A DNA stretch of 52,099 nucleotides from Calothrix membranacea FACHB-236 (lineage in GTDB: Bacteria; Cyanobacteriota; Cyanobacteriia; Cyanobacteriales; Nostocaceae): the NCBI RefSeq assembly GCF_014696315.1, contig NZ_JACJPX010000058.1:1-52099 (forward strand). The letters are read 5' to 3'. The position numbers and the translations under genes were made by a program. Shown here piece after piece: positions 16,550-25,960 of this stretch (the first letter of the stretch is position 1; the number at the start of each line of letters is the position of its first letter). Below the pieces are notes generated by a model. That model searched no databases. It saw nothing but the letters and a program-made list of their open reading frames with translations, and was not told the DNA's origin.

Positions 16550-16942
16550 TTACTCATCACGTTGCAGCCGTTTTAACTCTTCTTGCAATTCTAAGACTTG
16601 ATCGCGCAATGCATCTACATCATTAGTTGCAGAGGTTGCAGTGTTTTTCACTGTTGGCTCTTCATCGTCTTCTAAAATCTCAATGCGGCGGGGTTCAGCA
16701 GGTGGTGTTTTTTCTGTATCCACACCAGATGTTGGCGGCTGTTGAGCTTGCTTCATCATATCTTCGACAAAGCGACGGGCTTCATCCGTGTTCATTTCGC
16801 CCCGTGCCACCATTTCATCTGCCAGTTTTTGGACTTGCGATCGCACTTCGGCTAATTTTCCCCCCGCTTTCTCACCTGCGTAAGAAGCTAACCCAACACC
16901 GAGGTAAAAAGCTTTTTGAACAATATCTCCAAAACCAGGCAT
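16550..16942 (-). CDS. Phasin-like coiled-coil protein
   Basis: A 130-residue protein of the type annotated as polyhydroxyalkanoate synthesis regulator phasin in cyanobacteria. The N-terminal hydrophobic stretch (residues 5-20, IVQKAFYLGVGLASYA) is followed by helices (KLAEVRSQVQKLADEMVARG), an acidic Pro-rich linker and a C-terminal coiled coil (LRDQVLELQEELKRLQ). A PHA-granule role is a family label only; no PHA genes are present here. The 4.5S RNA gene lies 24 bp upstream on the same strand, so part of its transcription may start at or read through ffs. Confidence 0.75.
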   Translation of the reverse strand: MPGFGDIVQKAFYLGVGLASYAGEKAGGKLAEVRSQVQKLADEMVARGEMNTDEARRFVEDMMKQAQQPPTSGVDTEKTPPAEPRRIEILEDDEEPTVKNTATSATNDVDALRDQVLELQEELKRLQRDE

Positions 16943-16965
16943 TGCTGCTGAACGCTCCTAAAAAT

Positions 16966-17065
16966 AGGGCGACCCGGAGACTACGCCTACCACAAGCATC
17001 CCGTATTGCTGCTACCTTCCGGTCCTGACAAGATTTGGGCGTTGAAGTCGCATAGGTCCAGGTCT
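16966..17065 (-). ncRNA. ffs: Signal recognition particle 4.5S RNA
   Basis: Read on the minus strand, the sequence contains the conserved domain IV loop segments GTCAGGACCGGAAGGTAGCA and GCAATACGGGATGCTTG, which bind the Ffh M-domain. The flanks pair into a long rod (GCGACTTCAACGCC with GGCGTAGTC and GGGTCGC). It is about 100 nt, the usual size of the short bacterial form, and ends at GGGTCGCCCTA followed by TTTTTAG. It scaffolds co-translational membrane targeting with Ffh. The ends are estimated to within a few bases. Confidence 0.95.
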
Positions 17066-17102
17066 AAAAATTATCATAACATTAAAATTCAGTAATTTAA
17101 TG

Positions 17103-17369
17103 TTATTCCATAACAATTCGCCATTCGTGTAACTGATATTTCACACAGCCATTTTTTACCAATGGGTCAAGGGCTACAATCGCTTGGGCTTCCGCCATTG
17201 ATTCTGCCTCAAATAGCATCATCCCACCTCCCAGTTCTGCCCAATAACCAGTCTTGGCTTTGTGTCCTTTGGCGATTAAATCCTGAACGTAAGCTTTATG
17301 GGCAGGTACGTACTGATCAAAGGTAGGTTTATCAACTGTACCTTCTTCAATTTTCACAAAAGTTGGCAT
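17103..17369 (-). CDS. YciI family protein
   Basis: An 88-residue alpha/beta-barrel-like small protein from ATG 17369 (MPTFVKIEEGTVDKP). YciI features are the AHKAYVQDLIAKG segment with its His, the GGGMMLFEAESMAEA strand-loop, and LDPLVKNG near the end. An in-frame extension up to 17507 encodes Pro/Ser-rich low-complexity residues from a G-rich repeat and is rejected. The function of free-standing YciI proteins is mostly unknown; some relatives are dehalogenase-like or chlorine-compound enzymes. It ends shortly downstream of ffs transcription start and on the same strand. Confidence 0.8.
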   Translation of the reverse strand: MPTFVKIEEGTVDKPTFDQYVPAHKAYVQDLIAKGHKAKTGYWAELGGGMMLFEAESMAEAQAIVALDPLVKNGCVKYQLHEWRIVME

Positions 17370-17573
17370 TTGCTTGCGACCACGAGAATTTTCTGTATCG
17401 TAATTTAGTAGGGATGGGGGATTGGGGACAAGGGATGAGGGAGATGAGGGAGACTGGAAAAAGCAAGGGGGCAGGGAGCAGGGGGAGAAATAATTAATGA
17501 CAAACACCCAATTACCAATTACCCATTACCAATTACCCGATGCCCGATAACCTTTGACTTTTGACTCTTGTAA

Positions 17574-18119
17574 ATGAATCTCTTTTTTATTGCTCTGCTA
17601 CCACCGCAAGATATTCAAGATTACGCTAACCAAATCAAGCAATATTTTGCTGATAATTATGCCAGCCGACACGCGCAAAAGTCTCCCCCACACATTACCT
17701 TGCAACCACCGTTTAAATGGCCTAATAGCGATGTCTCACGGTTAGAAGCATCTGTGGCAGAATTGGCGATGAGAAAACAGCCAGTGCCGATTACTCTCAG
17801 TGGGTTTGCTGCTTTTGCACCCCGTGTCATCTATATAAATGTATTGAGAACGCCAGAATTGTTAAATTTGCAAGCCGATTTAATGGCTCATGTTGAAACA
17901 ACTTTGGGTATTGTGGACAAGGTTGGTAAAACTCGACCTTTTGCACCCCACATGACAGTTGCATTTCGGGACTTAACAAGGCAGAATTTTCAAGCAGCTT
18001 GGACAGAATTTGAAAGTCGTCAATTACGTTTTGAGTTTATTGCCGACAAGTTAACACTATTAATGCATGACGGTAGACGATGGAATATTAAATCGGAGTT
18101 TGCTTTATTAACAGAGTAA
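17574..18119 (+). CDS. 2'-5' RNA ligase family / cyclic phosphodiesterase-like protein
   Basis: A 181-residue member of the 2H phosphoesterase superfamily (LigT/ThpR). The two catalytic HxT motifs are present: His40-Ile-Thr42 (PPHITLQPPF) and His126-Met-Thr128 (RPFAPHMTVAF), at the usual spacing. Such enzymes act on 2',3'-cyclic phosphate RNA ends or nucleotides; the true substrate here is unknown. The gene is about 7.5 kb from rtcB, which handles related RNA ends, but nothing in the layout links them. It has its own promoter region after short repeats. Confidence 0.88.
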   Translation: MNLFFIALLPPQDIQDYANQIKQYFADNYASRHAQKSPPHITLQPPFKWPNSDVSRLEASVAELAMRKQPVPITLSGFAAFAPRVIYINVLRTPELLNLQADLMAHVETTLGIVDKVGKTRPFAPHMTVAFRDLTRQNFQAAWTEFESRQLRFEFIADKLTLLMHDGRRWNIKSEFALLTE

Positions 18120-18196
18120 ATAGCAAAATTAATCAGCTAATATGCGCCTATATATAATATTCTTGTTATTGCTTTAGCGTAAAATCTTGATGGGGA

Positions 18197-18784
18197 TTAC
18201 ATAATTTGCTGTAAATGCAATACAAATCCAGGTAGCACATCTTCACCTGATAAACTTTCAGGATTATCTAATATCTCTACATCTTTTCCTGGACGATAAA
18301 TTTCTACCCGCTTATTTTTACGATCAATTAACCAACCTAGTCGAGCGCCATTTTCAATATATTCCCGCATTTTATCTTGCAAATCTTTGAGAGAATCGCT
18401 AGGGGAACGTAACTCGACTACAAAATCAGGACAGATGGGGGCAAATTTTTCTTGTTGTTCTGGGGTTAAAGCATTCCACCTCTCAATTTTTACCCAAGAA
18501 ACATCTGGAGAACGTTCTGCACCATTAGGTAGAGTGAAGCCAGTTGAAGAGTCAAAACCTTTGCCTAATTTAGTCTGTTTATTCCAGATTCCTAACTCAA
18601 CAACGATATCAAAGTTACGGTTACCAGTATCACTACCTGTAGGTGGCATAATTAATAACTCCCCTGATGCTGTGCGCTCAAATCGATAATCGCGGTTTTT
18701 CTGACACAACTGGAAAAATTGCTCGTCAGTCAAGTCGATTTTCAATATGAGGCTAGTAGGCAAAGTGATTGTAGCAGCGTTCAT
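18197..18784 (-). CDS. Uma2 family endonuclease (DUF820)
   Basis: A 195-residue PD-(D/E)xK-fold protein of the Uma2 family, which is hugely expanded in cyanobacteria. Visible parts are the LTDEQFFQLCQKNRDYRFER N-terminal segment, GELLIMPPTGSDTGNRN, the core DFVVELRSPSD (Asp and Glu of the nuclease motif), LQDKMREYIENGARLGWLID, and the C-terminal LPGFVLHLQQIM. The nuclease fold is known for the family; a biological substrate is not. It converges with the LigT-type gene and diverges from the acyltransferase gene. Confidence 0.88.
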   Translation of the reverse strand: MNAATITLPTSLILKIDLTDEQFFQLCQKNRDYRFERTASGELLIMPPTGSDTGNRNFDIVVELGIWNKQTKLGKGFDSSTGFTLPNGAERSPDVSWVKIERWNALTPEQQEKFAPICPDFVVELRSPSDSLKDLQDKMREYIENGARLGWLIDRKNKRVEIYRPGKDVEILDNPESLSGEDVLPGFVLHLQQIM

Positions 18785-18982
18785 AAACTTACCTCAACAT
18801 CTTACTTTCTAGTTTACGTGCTGTTTGGGGAGCGATCGCTTCTGACCAGCACTACCAAATAAACAGGAAAAGCATTCTCCCTATTGTTAGTCTCCGCTCA
18901 GGGGAAAAAGTGTCAGAATCGAGGAAGCGATCGCACTTGTTTGCGCTTGCACTGTTCCTCAAGGCAAACTCTGGAGGGTAAA

Positions 18983-20371
18983 TTGCCTAAATCGATTCAA
19001 TCTGTTCAACCACCGCTTAAATTTATCCCCCAAAGCTTGAACCGCGTTGTCCTCCAGATTGCTCAGTGGTTGTTACCATTTTTTCTGAGGTTTCGGACTC
19101 GCCCCTGGTTAGTGGCGGGTATTGTTGAGATTGAAGCTAAAAATGCTGAGGTGTTAGCCCAGCTTTATCAACAGTTTCAAGCTGGTAAAGTTCGCTTTTT
19201 GTTGGCGTTTCGACATCCAGAGGTAGACGATCCTCTGTGTATGCTCTATTTATTGTCTCGGGTTGTACCCAAGGTTGCGAAAGAGAAAGGGATAGCGTTG
19301 CAATACCCCGTCCACTCTCATTTTCTTTACGATCGCGGTATGACTTTGTGGGCTGGGGACTGGCTGGGTTGGTTTTTCTCGCGAATGGGAGGTTTGCCAA
19401 TTCGTCGGGGTAGGCGATTAGATAGACAAGCCATCCAAACAGCACGGGAGTTGTTTGCTAATAGCAATATACCGATCGCAGTTGCACCGGAAGGCGGAAA
19501 TAATGGTCATAGCGAGATTGTTAGCCCCTTAGAACCTGGTGTGGCGCAATTAGGGTTTTGGTGTGTAGAAGATTTACTCAAAGCCCAACGTTCTGAGACT
19601 GTTTTTATTGTCCCGGTTTCTCTTCAGTACCGCTTCATGAATCCACCTTGGGCAAAACTGCATCGGCTGTTGAGAAAATTGGAAATTGATAGTGGTTTGT
19701 CAGTGCAGTCAGTCGATCAATTGAGTGGCGAACCGCAAGAAATTGACTATCAACGCCTCTGTCGCCTCGCGGAATATGTGATTTCTGAGATGGAAGAGTT
19801 TTACCGCCGTTTCTATCATCAAAATTTGCCAGATGCACCGGAACTAGAAATAATTGAGCGACTACATCGCCTGATGGATACTGGTTTAAAGGTAACTGAG
19901 CAATATTTTAATATTCAGTCACAGGGAAATTTTATTGATCGCTGTCGCCGTTTGGAAGAGGTAGGCTGGAGTTATATTTATCGGGAAGATATAGCTGATA
20001 TTAATGCTTTACCACCCTTCAAACGAGGATTAGCAGACTGGATTGCTGAAGAAGCAGATTTGCGGATGCGACATATGCGCTTAGTGGAAAGTTTTGTTGC
20101 TGTTACTGCTAGCTATATTAAAGAACAGCCAACTGCGGAACGGTTCGCAGAAACATTATTAGTCATCTTCGATATGCTATCTCGAATTAGCGATCGCAAA
20201 AAAATGCCTGCCCGTCCCCGATTAGGATGGCGAAAAGCCCAAATCACTATAGGTGAACCAATTTCGGTAAGCGATCGCTATTTAAATTCCCAAGGCGATC
20301 GCCAAGCAACTCGACAAGCTGTAAGCCAGTTAACAAAGGATTTAAAAGCTGAATTAGACCGCTTGATATAG
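18983..20371 (+). CDS. 1-acyl-glycerol-3-phosphate acyltransferase-like protein (PlsC domain)
   Basis: A 462-residue protein. The acyltransferase motif HX4D is His78-PEVD-Asp83 (FRHPEVDDP), and the second conserved motif is APEGG (168-172), with RRGRRLD between them. The C-terminal half is helical and unique to the cyanobacterial long form. I start at TTG 18983 because GGAGGG (18973-18978) sits 4 nt upstream and family similarity begins about 70 residues later; an upstream TTG at 18884 would add an Arg/Cys-rich segment without a ribosome-binding site. A role in phospholipid or glycolipid acylation is inferred from the domain. Its end overlaps the degraded tail of the convergent FhaC-like frame. 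Confidence 0.85.
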   Translation: MPKSIQSVQPPLKFIPQSLNRVVLQIAQWLLPFFLRFRTRPWLVAGIVEIEAKNAEVLAQLYQQFQAGKVRFLLAFRHPEVDDPLCMLYLLSRVVPKVAKEKGIALQYPVHSHFLYDRGMTLWAGDWLGWFFSRMGGLPIRRGRRLDRQAIQTARELFANSNIPIAVAPEGGNNGHSEIVSPLEPGVAQLGFWCVEDLLKAQRSETVFIVPVSLQYRFMNPPWAKLHRLLRKLEIDSGLSVQSVDQLSGEPQEIDYQRLCRLAEYVISEMEEFYRRFYHQNLPDAPELEIIERLHRLMDTGLKVTEQYFNIQSQGNFIDRCRRLEEVGWSYIYREDIADINALPPFKRGLADWIAEEADLRMRHMRLVESFVAVTASYIKEQPTAERFAETLLVIFDMLSRISDRKKMPARPRLGWRKAQITIGEPISVSDRYLNSQGDRQATRQAVSQLTKDLKAELDRLI

Positions 20372-20372
20372 T

Positions 20373-20415
20373 ATACCAGTAAGGGCAGGGCATTGCCCGT
20401 GCCCCTACACTTCGC
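20373..20415. repeat. MITE family 1 fragment, copy G
   Basis: ATACCAGTAAGGGCAGGGCA and the GCCCGTGCCCCTACAC palindrome arm match one terminus and the centre of the ~100-bp element, in reverse orientation. It sits exactly where the FhaC-like frame loses family similarity. Confidence 0.6.
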
Positions 20416-21797
20416 GATATAATTCTGTAGCGCATCTGAATGAGAAACGCTACAAATAATTTGTCTCTCCCTAGGCGTTGTACTCTTTGAATTTGTCCTA
20501 ACCAACTAAAGAAACTACCATCGGGTATAGAATCAGAGTTAATCGTGGCATCGAATAGATCTAAGCCAAAACTAAATTGCGATCGCAATGCCCACGCACC
20601 TTCTACATCGCGTTTAATATAATCTTGCCCGAACTTCAGCACCCTGGTTCTAGTCTTACCTTCGCTATCAGAACCAATACCTACACGCATAAGAACACCA
20701 TCAAAAATATAGGTATTGCGCCCATTCTGCAACGCAAATCCTAAAGATAAGGCAAATTCCTCACGAGGTGTTCTCACCAACGGTTGACGATAACTAATTT
20801 CATACAACTGGTTATCGCCCGTAATATTTAACTCGGAAAATGGAGCTTGAGTAATTTTACTATCGCTGGGAGAATAGCGTAGTTGCAATGTGCCATTCAT
20901 GGCATTGACTGGTAATCGGTAGCTGAAGTCTAAGGAGTTGGAACCGCCAGTGATCGAACGATAATAGGAAGCACTGAATTCATCACCTAAGCCGCTAACA
21001 TTGCGATCGCTAATTACTCCACCAAAACGGAATGAACCTACAGATGCAGATAAGTAGTTGTCTACTCCGACGTTACCACTAATGGGATTGGCTTCTTGAA
21101 CTCGAACTGTCAAGATACTTTGACCGACATTAGTTCCTGGTGTAAGAATAGCTTCCACACTAGTAAATAAAGGATCTTGTTTGAGTAGTTGGAGTTGCTC
21201 CTCAATTTTATTGACTCTGAGGGGTTTCCCGGCTGCTAAGTTCACACGACTACGCACATACCCAGGATTAAGGTTTCGAGTCCCTGCGATTTCTATTTTT
21301 TCCAGAGAACCTTCGATAACTTGGATTTTTACTATACCGTTAGTAATTGTTTGTTCGGCAATAATTGCTCTAGATGTTAAATAACCTCGATTTAAGTAAA
21401 GCTGAGTAATACTGTCTGCAATACTTTGGATGTCTTTGAGAGTTATTGAACGTCCTTCTAAAGGTTTGGTAATTGAGGTAATTTCCTGTTCCCGAAGAAT
21501 GGTACTACCGACAACTTCAATTTTACTGACGGGTATAGGAATATCTGGCTGTTCTGGTGTGGGTGTAGGCGCTGGTATTGGAATAGTTGGTTGTTCTTGG
21601 CTAGGTGGAAGCGGTTGCGGTATTGGTAAAGGTTGGGGAAACCTTTCAATATTGGGGTTTGGTTTGGTTTCTGTAGGGATGGGAGAGGTTTGAGCGATCG
21701 CGGGTGACATTAACAGCCAGAAGGTGAATAGAATATTTTTTGCGATCGCATAATTTCTCATGCCAATTATATTTTCTGTTGCCAATTTTAAGTTCAT
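20416..21797 (-). pseudogene. Truncated FhaC/ShlB-type outer-membrane transporter (TpsB)
   Basis: Two-partner secretion transporter remnant. From MNLK (21797) it has a signal peptide ending SPAIAQ, a Pro-rich linker, a POTRA region (IEVVGSTILREQEITSI, IQVIEGSLEKIEIAG, LTVRVQEANP) and the start of the beta-barrel with repeated strands (GNVGVDNYLSASVG, SASYYRSITGGSNSLDFSY). Similarity ends at about LGRDKLFVA. The conserved final barrel strands, including the VRGY-type segment, are missing. The frame stays open to 20247 only by reading through MITE fragment G and the antisense of the acyltransferase gene. No TpsA substrate gene is present. The exact start (21851, 21797 or 21761) is uncertain. 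A functional pore is unlikely. Confidence 0.75.
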
Positions 21798-21851
21798 CAA
21801 TGTCCTGAGCTTATTTGGTATTGTCTGCGTTCTCAAATATTTAGTCAGCAA

Positions 21852-22538
21852 TTTTGCTTAAAGGAATTGATAATGTCGCCATCTCAGCAACTTGAATTGC
21901 TTTTTATGTGATGACATTACCTGAGCGGTCGCACTACTCACATTGCTGTTTTATTACCAAATATATTGAGTGAATGTAGCGACTACTAAGCCAACAAGTT
22001 GGAAAAAATTACGGCGTTGCATGAAGGTTGAGGTAATCTATTGCACTAATTAACAAAAATTTAGGCAACTATGAATTAAAAATATGAATCGATAACTCAT
22101 TTACTGTGATTATACATTTATTCCTTAGGATTGATGCACAATAATCTTATATTTTTTATTTGAAAAATTTGGTTTTATCGCCATAGATATAAACATATAT
22201 CTTGCTGTTTTAGTGAGAGTTTAAATACTTATCCAGAATATTAGATTTGCTTTTAATGTTTAGAGGTTGTTTCTAAGCCGCAAATCCTTTCATGGCCTTA
22301 ACAAAACGCCACCTGCTATAAGGCGTGTAACCCGCGCAATGCAGTGGCTCCCCTACTTAAAATTTACTTAAAATATTTACTGAACTCTTAATTAATATGG
22401 TTAAAAAATCAAGGTTAAAGGAATTAATAGTTAGTAGCGCACAGCCTCCATGAAGCTTACAATAACCGCGTAAGCCTAGACACAGGCAGTTATTTATACG
22501 CTAGTATTGAGTTAATTATTATATTTTAAATTTTTATT
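21852..22538. other. Non-coding spacer between the broken transporter gene and the GH3 gene
   Basis: About 690 bp, A/T-rich, no gene found in either direction. A short segment GCAGTGGCTCCCC near 22340 also occurs near 26092, so part of it is repetitive. The region should hold the GH3 promoter, but no clear box is called. Confidence 0.5.
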
Positions 22539-24080
22539 ATGCGTCCTATTATTAAAGCGTTTGGGCAGCTTTTTGCAAATACTTATAAGCGATTTGATCA
22601 AGCATTAGCCCATCCTGAGTTAACACAGCTATCTGTGCAGCAAGAGATTTGCGATCGCCTGATTGCTAGCGACTATGGCAAAGCCTTAAACATTCGTTCT
22701 ATAGCTGATTGGCAAGATGTGCCAATTGTTGATTACGATGCATTGGAACCTTGGATTTTAGGAAAAGAAAAGCGTCAGCAAATACCCTTAACTACCGAAG
22801 CGATTTTATTTTATGAAAAAACCTCTGGTAGTAGTGGGGCGATAAAATGGATTCCCTACACTCAGTCTTTGCGACGCTCATTTAATCAAATGTTTTGTGT
22901 CTGGGCTTATGATTTAATTAAAAACGGCCCTAGATTTACTACTGGCAAAATTTACGCTTGTATATCGCCGCAATTAAATGTCACAGATACCTTATCTTTA
23001 CAAGACGATTTAGATTATTTAGATGGCTGGTTACGGTGGTTGTTGCGTCCTTGGTTGGTGATGCCAAATAACCTCAATCGCCTAGACAATGCCCAAGAAT
23101 TTAAACATCAGCTAGCGTTGGCTTTATTACAGGCAGAAAAATTAGAAATTATTTCGATTTGGAGTCCTAGCTTTCTGCAAGTACATTTAAAATACATCCA
23201 AGAAAATCAGGATTTATTACGGCAAGAATTACACCATAAAATATCACGCAATCGCCTGCAAATTTTGGGCGAAAATCCCATACCTTGGACGCAACTATGG
23301 CCACATTTAAAGCTGATTTCTTGTTGGGATAGCGCCAACGCCGCCGATCAAGCCAAGGGGTTGCGATCTGCTTTTAGCAGCAGCGCTTCGCTATCGCAGT
23401 TTCCGGGTGTGTTAGTTCAAGGTAAGGGATTGCTAGCCACCGAAGCACCGATGACGATTCCCTTAATCGCTGCGGTTGGTTATGTTCCGGTTTTGGATGA
23501 AGTGTTTTTTGAGTTTGAGGATGATAGCGGTTCGCTGTATCGCCTACATGAACTCAATCAGGGAGAGGAATACACAATAATTTTGTCTCAGAAAGGCGGT
23601 TTGTATCGTTATCGCATAGGCGATCGCGTCCGGGTGACGCATTTCTATCGCCAAACTCCCTGCTTAGAGTTTCTCGGACGACATCAAGCTGTCAGCGATT
23701 TGGTGGGGGAGAAGTTGCAATCAAATTTTGTGCATCACGCTTTACTTAGCCTGAATTTACCGGAAGGCTGTTTTAAAAGCTTAGTCAGTCTTGCCGAGCC
23801 ACCACACTATATTCTATTACTCGATTCAGCACCAGAAACGCCAGAAATACTTGCTCAACAACTAGATGAGGCATTATCGCAGTCATATCATTATCAACGG
23901 GCGCGATCGCTTGGTCAACTCGCAGCACCCCAAGTTATCATTTCTCCTCAAATTCCAGAGATATTAGCTTTACATCGTCTCCGCAGTGGAAGTATTTGGG
24001 GAGGTATTAAGCATCCAATTTTAGCAACATCGCCTATTAGCACTGAACTTTTACAAGAATTGCAAAGAACATCATCATAG
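22539..24080 (+). CDS. GH3 family protein (acyl-adenylate-forming amido synthetase-like)
   Basis: A 513-residue member of the GH3 auxin-responsive promoter family, first known as plant hormone-amino-acid conjugating enzymes. The ATP-binding P-loop-like motif is EKTSGSSGAIKWIPYT (93-108). Later family motifs are EVFFEFEDD and GLYRYRIGDRVRV (about 354-366). Cyanobacterial members are the same length as this one and of unknown substrate. A nucleoside phosphorylase gene follows on the same strand after 48 bp, suggesting co-transcription. Adenylation of a carboxylate is the family chemistry; which acid and acceptor are used is unknown. Confidence 0.85.
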   Translation: MRPIIKAFGQLFANTYKRFDQALAHPELTQLSVQQEICDRLIASDYGKALNIRSIADWQDVPIVDYDALEPWILGKEKRQQIPLTTEAILFYEKTSGSSGAIKWIPYTQSLRRSFNQMFCVWAYDLIKNGPRFTTGKIYACISPQLNVTDTLSLQDDLDYLDGWLRWLLRPWLVMPNNLNRLDNAQEFKHQLALALLQAEKLEIISIWSPSFLQVHLKYIQENQDLLRQELHHKISRNRLQILGENPIPWTQLWPHLKLISCWDSANAADQAKGLRSAFSSSASLSQFPGVLVQGKGLLATEAPMTIPLIAAVGYVPVLDEVFFEFEDDSGSLYRLHELNQGEEYTIILSQKGGLYRYRIGDRVRVTHFYRQTPCLEFLGRHQAVSDLVGEKLQSNFVHHALLSLNLPEGCFKSLVSLAEPPHYILLLDSAPETPEILAQQLDEALSQSYHYQRARSLGQLAAPQVIISPQIPEILALHRLRSGSIWGGIKHPILATSPISTELLQELQRTSS

Positions 24081-24128
24081 TGCCTACTTAGTTACTTAAG
24101 ATGATTCTAAACTCAACTCTTTTGCCTT

Positions 24129-24914
24129 ATGTGCAGTAAACGCTTTTACCACATTGGCTTTGAACAAGCAGATTTGGGTGCAAAACCGCCCACATTAGCG
24201 CTATTATCTGGCGATCCGGAACGTGCATCACTCATCGCCCACAATCATTTGCAAAATGTGAAATTGTTATCAGATAATCGGGGGCTGAATAGTTATTTAG
24301 GATATTTAGCCAACGGTTGCCCTATCTTATCAGCGACCAGTGGCATGGGTGCGCCTTCCTTAAGTATTGTAGTCAATGAATTAGTCCAGGTAGGAATCCG
24401 GCAAATTATTCGCGTTGGTACTTGCGGCTCAATTCAGCCTTATATAGCCGTTGGTAGTATTGTAATTAGCAATGCAGCATTGTGTCGCCAAGGTGCAGCT
24501 AATGATATTGCACCTATCGAGTATCCAGCCGCCGCCGATCCCTTTCTCACAGTCGCTTTAGTCAAAGCAGCACAAAAATTAGGCTTTGAGCATCATTTAG
24601 GCATTACAGCTTCCGTAGATACCTTTTATGAAGGACAGGAACGCATGGATTCAGCCAATCCATATTTAATGCGATCGCTACAGGGAATTACCGCAGAATA
24701 TCGCCACCTCAATATCTTGAACTATGAAATGGAATGCGGCACACTATTTAAAATGGCAGGAGTTTACCAATTTGCTGCTGCTGCTGTTTGCGCTGTAGTT
24801 GCTCAACGTACTGTTTCCGAAAATATCATCTTCCCCAAGAGAGATATTGCCATTGAGAATGCGATCGCAACTGCTATTAATGCAGCCGAAACAGTTCTGA
24901 GTGCTGAGTGCTGA
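24129..24914 (+). CDS. Nucleoside phosphorylase, uridine phosphorylase-like
   Basis: A 261-residue PNP/UDP-superfamily enzyme. Family motifs are SGDPERASLIA (27-37), SATSGMGAPSLSIVVNEL (about 69-86), IRVGTCGS (about 99-106) and NYEMECGTLFKMAG (about 199-212), the latter resembling the uridine-phosphorylase ribose/specificity segment. The expected reaction is phosphorolysis of a pyrimidine nucleoside to the base plus ribose-1-phosphate; the precise base is not certain. It starts 48 bp after the GH3 gene on the same strand. TGCTGAGTGCTGAG repeats follow its stop. Confidence 0.88.
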   Translation: MCSKRFYHIGFEQADLGAKPPTLALLSGDPERASLIAHNHLQNVKLLSDNRGLNSYLGYLANGCPILSATSGMGAPSLSIVVNELVQVGIRQIIRVGTCGSIQPYIAVGSIVISNAALCRQGAANDIAPIEYPAAADPFLTVALVKAAQKLGFEHHLGITASVDTFYEGQERMDSANPYLMRSLQGITAEYRHLNILNYEMECGTLFKMAGVYQFAAAAVCAVVAQRTVSENIIFPKRDIAIENAIATAINAAETVLSAEC

Positions 24915-25006
24915 GTGCTGAGAGAAAATAAAATATATCGGTGTTTATCCCCTTCCATCTGCGGTTAATTTTTTATGGATGTACCTCACCAATATGGGAA
25001 CCTCAA

Positions 25007-25840
25007 TTACAAATTAAATCCCCATTGCCCAGGATTAACTTGATAATAACGTTGCAGCAACTCATACAATTGCGGATGCTGACTTAACAACTGATGAGGC
25101 TTCTCGAAGAAGGTTTCTGTGGCGACGGCGAAAAACTCAGCGGGATTAGTTGCACCATAGCTATTAATCACAGTTTTCACACCTTGCTGTACATCATTGC
25201 AGAGTTGTTGATATTCTGCGGTCATTACCTGCGCCCAAATTGGGTAATATGATTTATTAGGTAAAATCGGTACACCTTGGGTGTCACCATCTTCTTGATC
25301 TAATTGATGGGCAAATTCATGCAGCACGACATTATGTCCATCTTGCCAGTTTTGCGTGTCTTGTTCCACCTGTTCCCAAGAAAGTACGACTTGATCGCGA
25401 CTCCAAGATTCACCTAATCTGGCTTCTCGCCTTTCTTCAACTACATACTCTCCAGTAGCGACGGTTTCAGTTACTAAATAAGCGCTGGGATAAACTAAAA
25501 TTGAACGCAATTTTGAGAAGTATTCGCCTCGTTCATTGAGTAATAGCAAACAAGCCACAGATGCAATAGTTAATTTCATTTCTTCTGTGACTTGTAATCC
25601 TTTACAGCCAATGAATTGCTTTTCGGTTAAGAAGACTTGAATATGTCCCTGTAGTCTTCTGCGTTCTGGGGGCGAGAGTTGGAGATAAATCGGTAGGTTA
25701 TTTTCAATAATGGCATTCCATAGAGGTGGAAAAGGACGAGACTTTAAACGTTGGCGGCGCTGTTTACTTAAAAGGGGACTGATTAAAATTACAGTGATAA
25801 TTATGCCAATAATGAGAAAGGCAATTATTGCTGGTATCAT
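25007..25840 (-). CDS. MtfA-like zinc metallopeptidase (M90)
   Basis: A 277-residue protein with an N-terminal membrane helix (residues 3-22) and an MtfA/DgsA anti-repressor domain. The zinc site is HEFAH (His174, Glu175, His178) followed by QLD, and a downstream Glu in PAEFFAVATETFF. Family features also include FLTEKQFIGCKGLQV and the LVYPSAYL strand. In E. coli MtfA binds the glucose repressor Mlc, but no Mlc is implied here. Membrane anchoring distinguishes it from the soluble enterobacterial form. It is monocistronic with a MITE upstream. Confidence 0.9.
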   Translation of the reverse strand: MIPAIIAFLIIGIIITVILISPLLSKQRRQRLKSRPFPPLWNAIIENNLPIYLQLSPPERRRLQGHIQVFLTEKQFIGCKGLQVTEEMKLTIASVACLLLLNERGEYFSKLRSILVYPSAYLVTETVATGEYVVEERREARLGESWSRDQVVLSWEQVEQDTQNWQDGHNVVLHEFAHQLDQEDGDTQGVPILPNKSYYPIWAQVMTAEYQQLCNDVQQGVKTVINSYGATNPAEFFAVATETFFEKPHQLLSQHPQLYELLQRYYQVNPGQWGFNL

Positions 25841-25960
25841 TGGTTTTGAGAATTAATATTAAAATTTTATCTGAGTTTAAATGTCGGGTGTGTTGTCGCG
25901 TAGCGCAACGCACCGATGCAAGGAATACACCTTACAAACTATTTTGCTATCTGGGATAAA

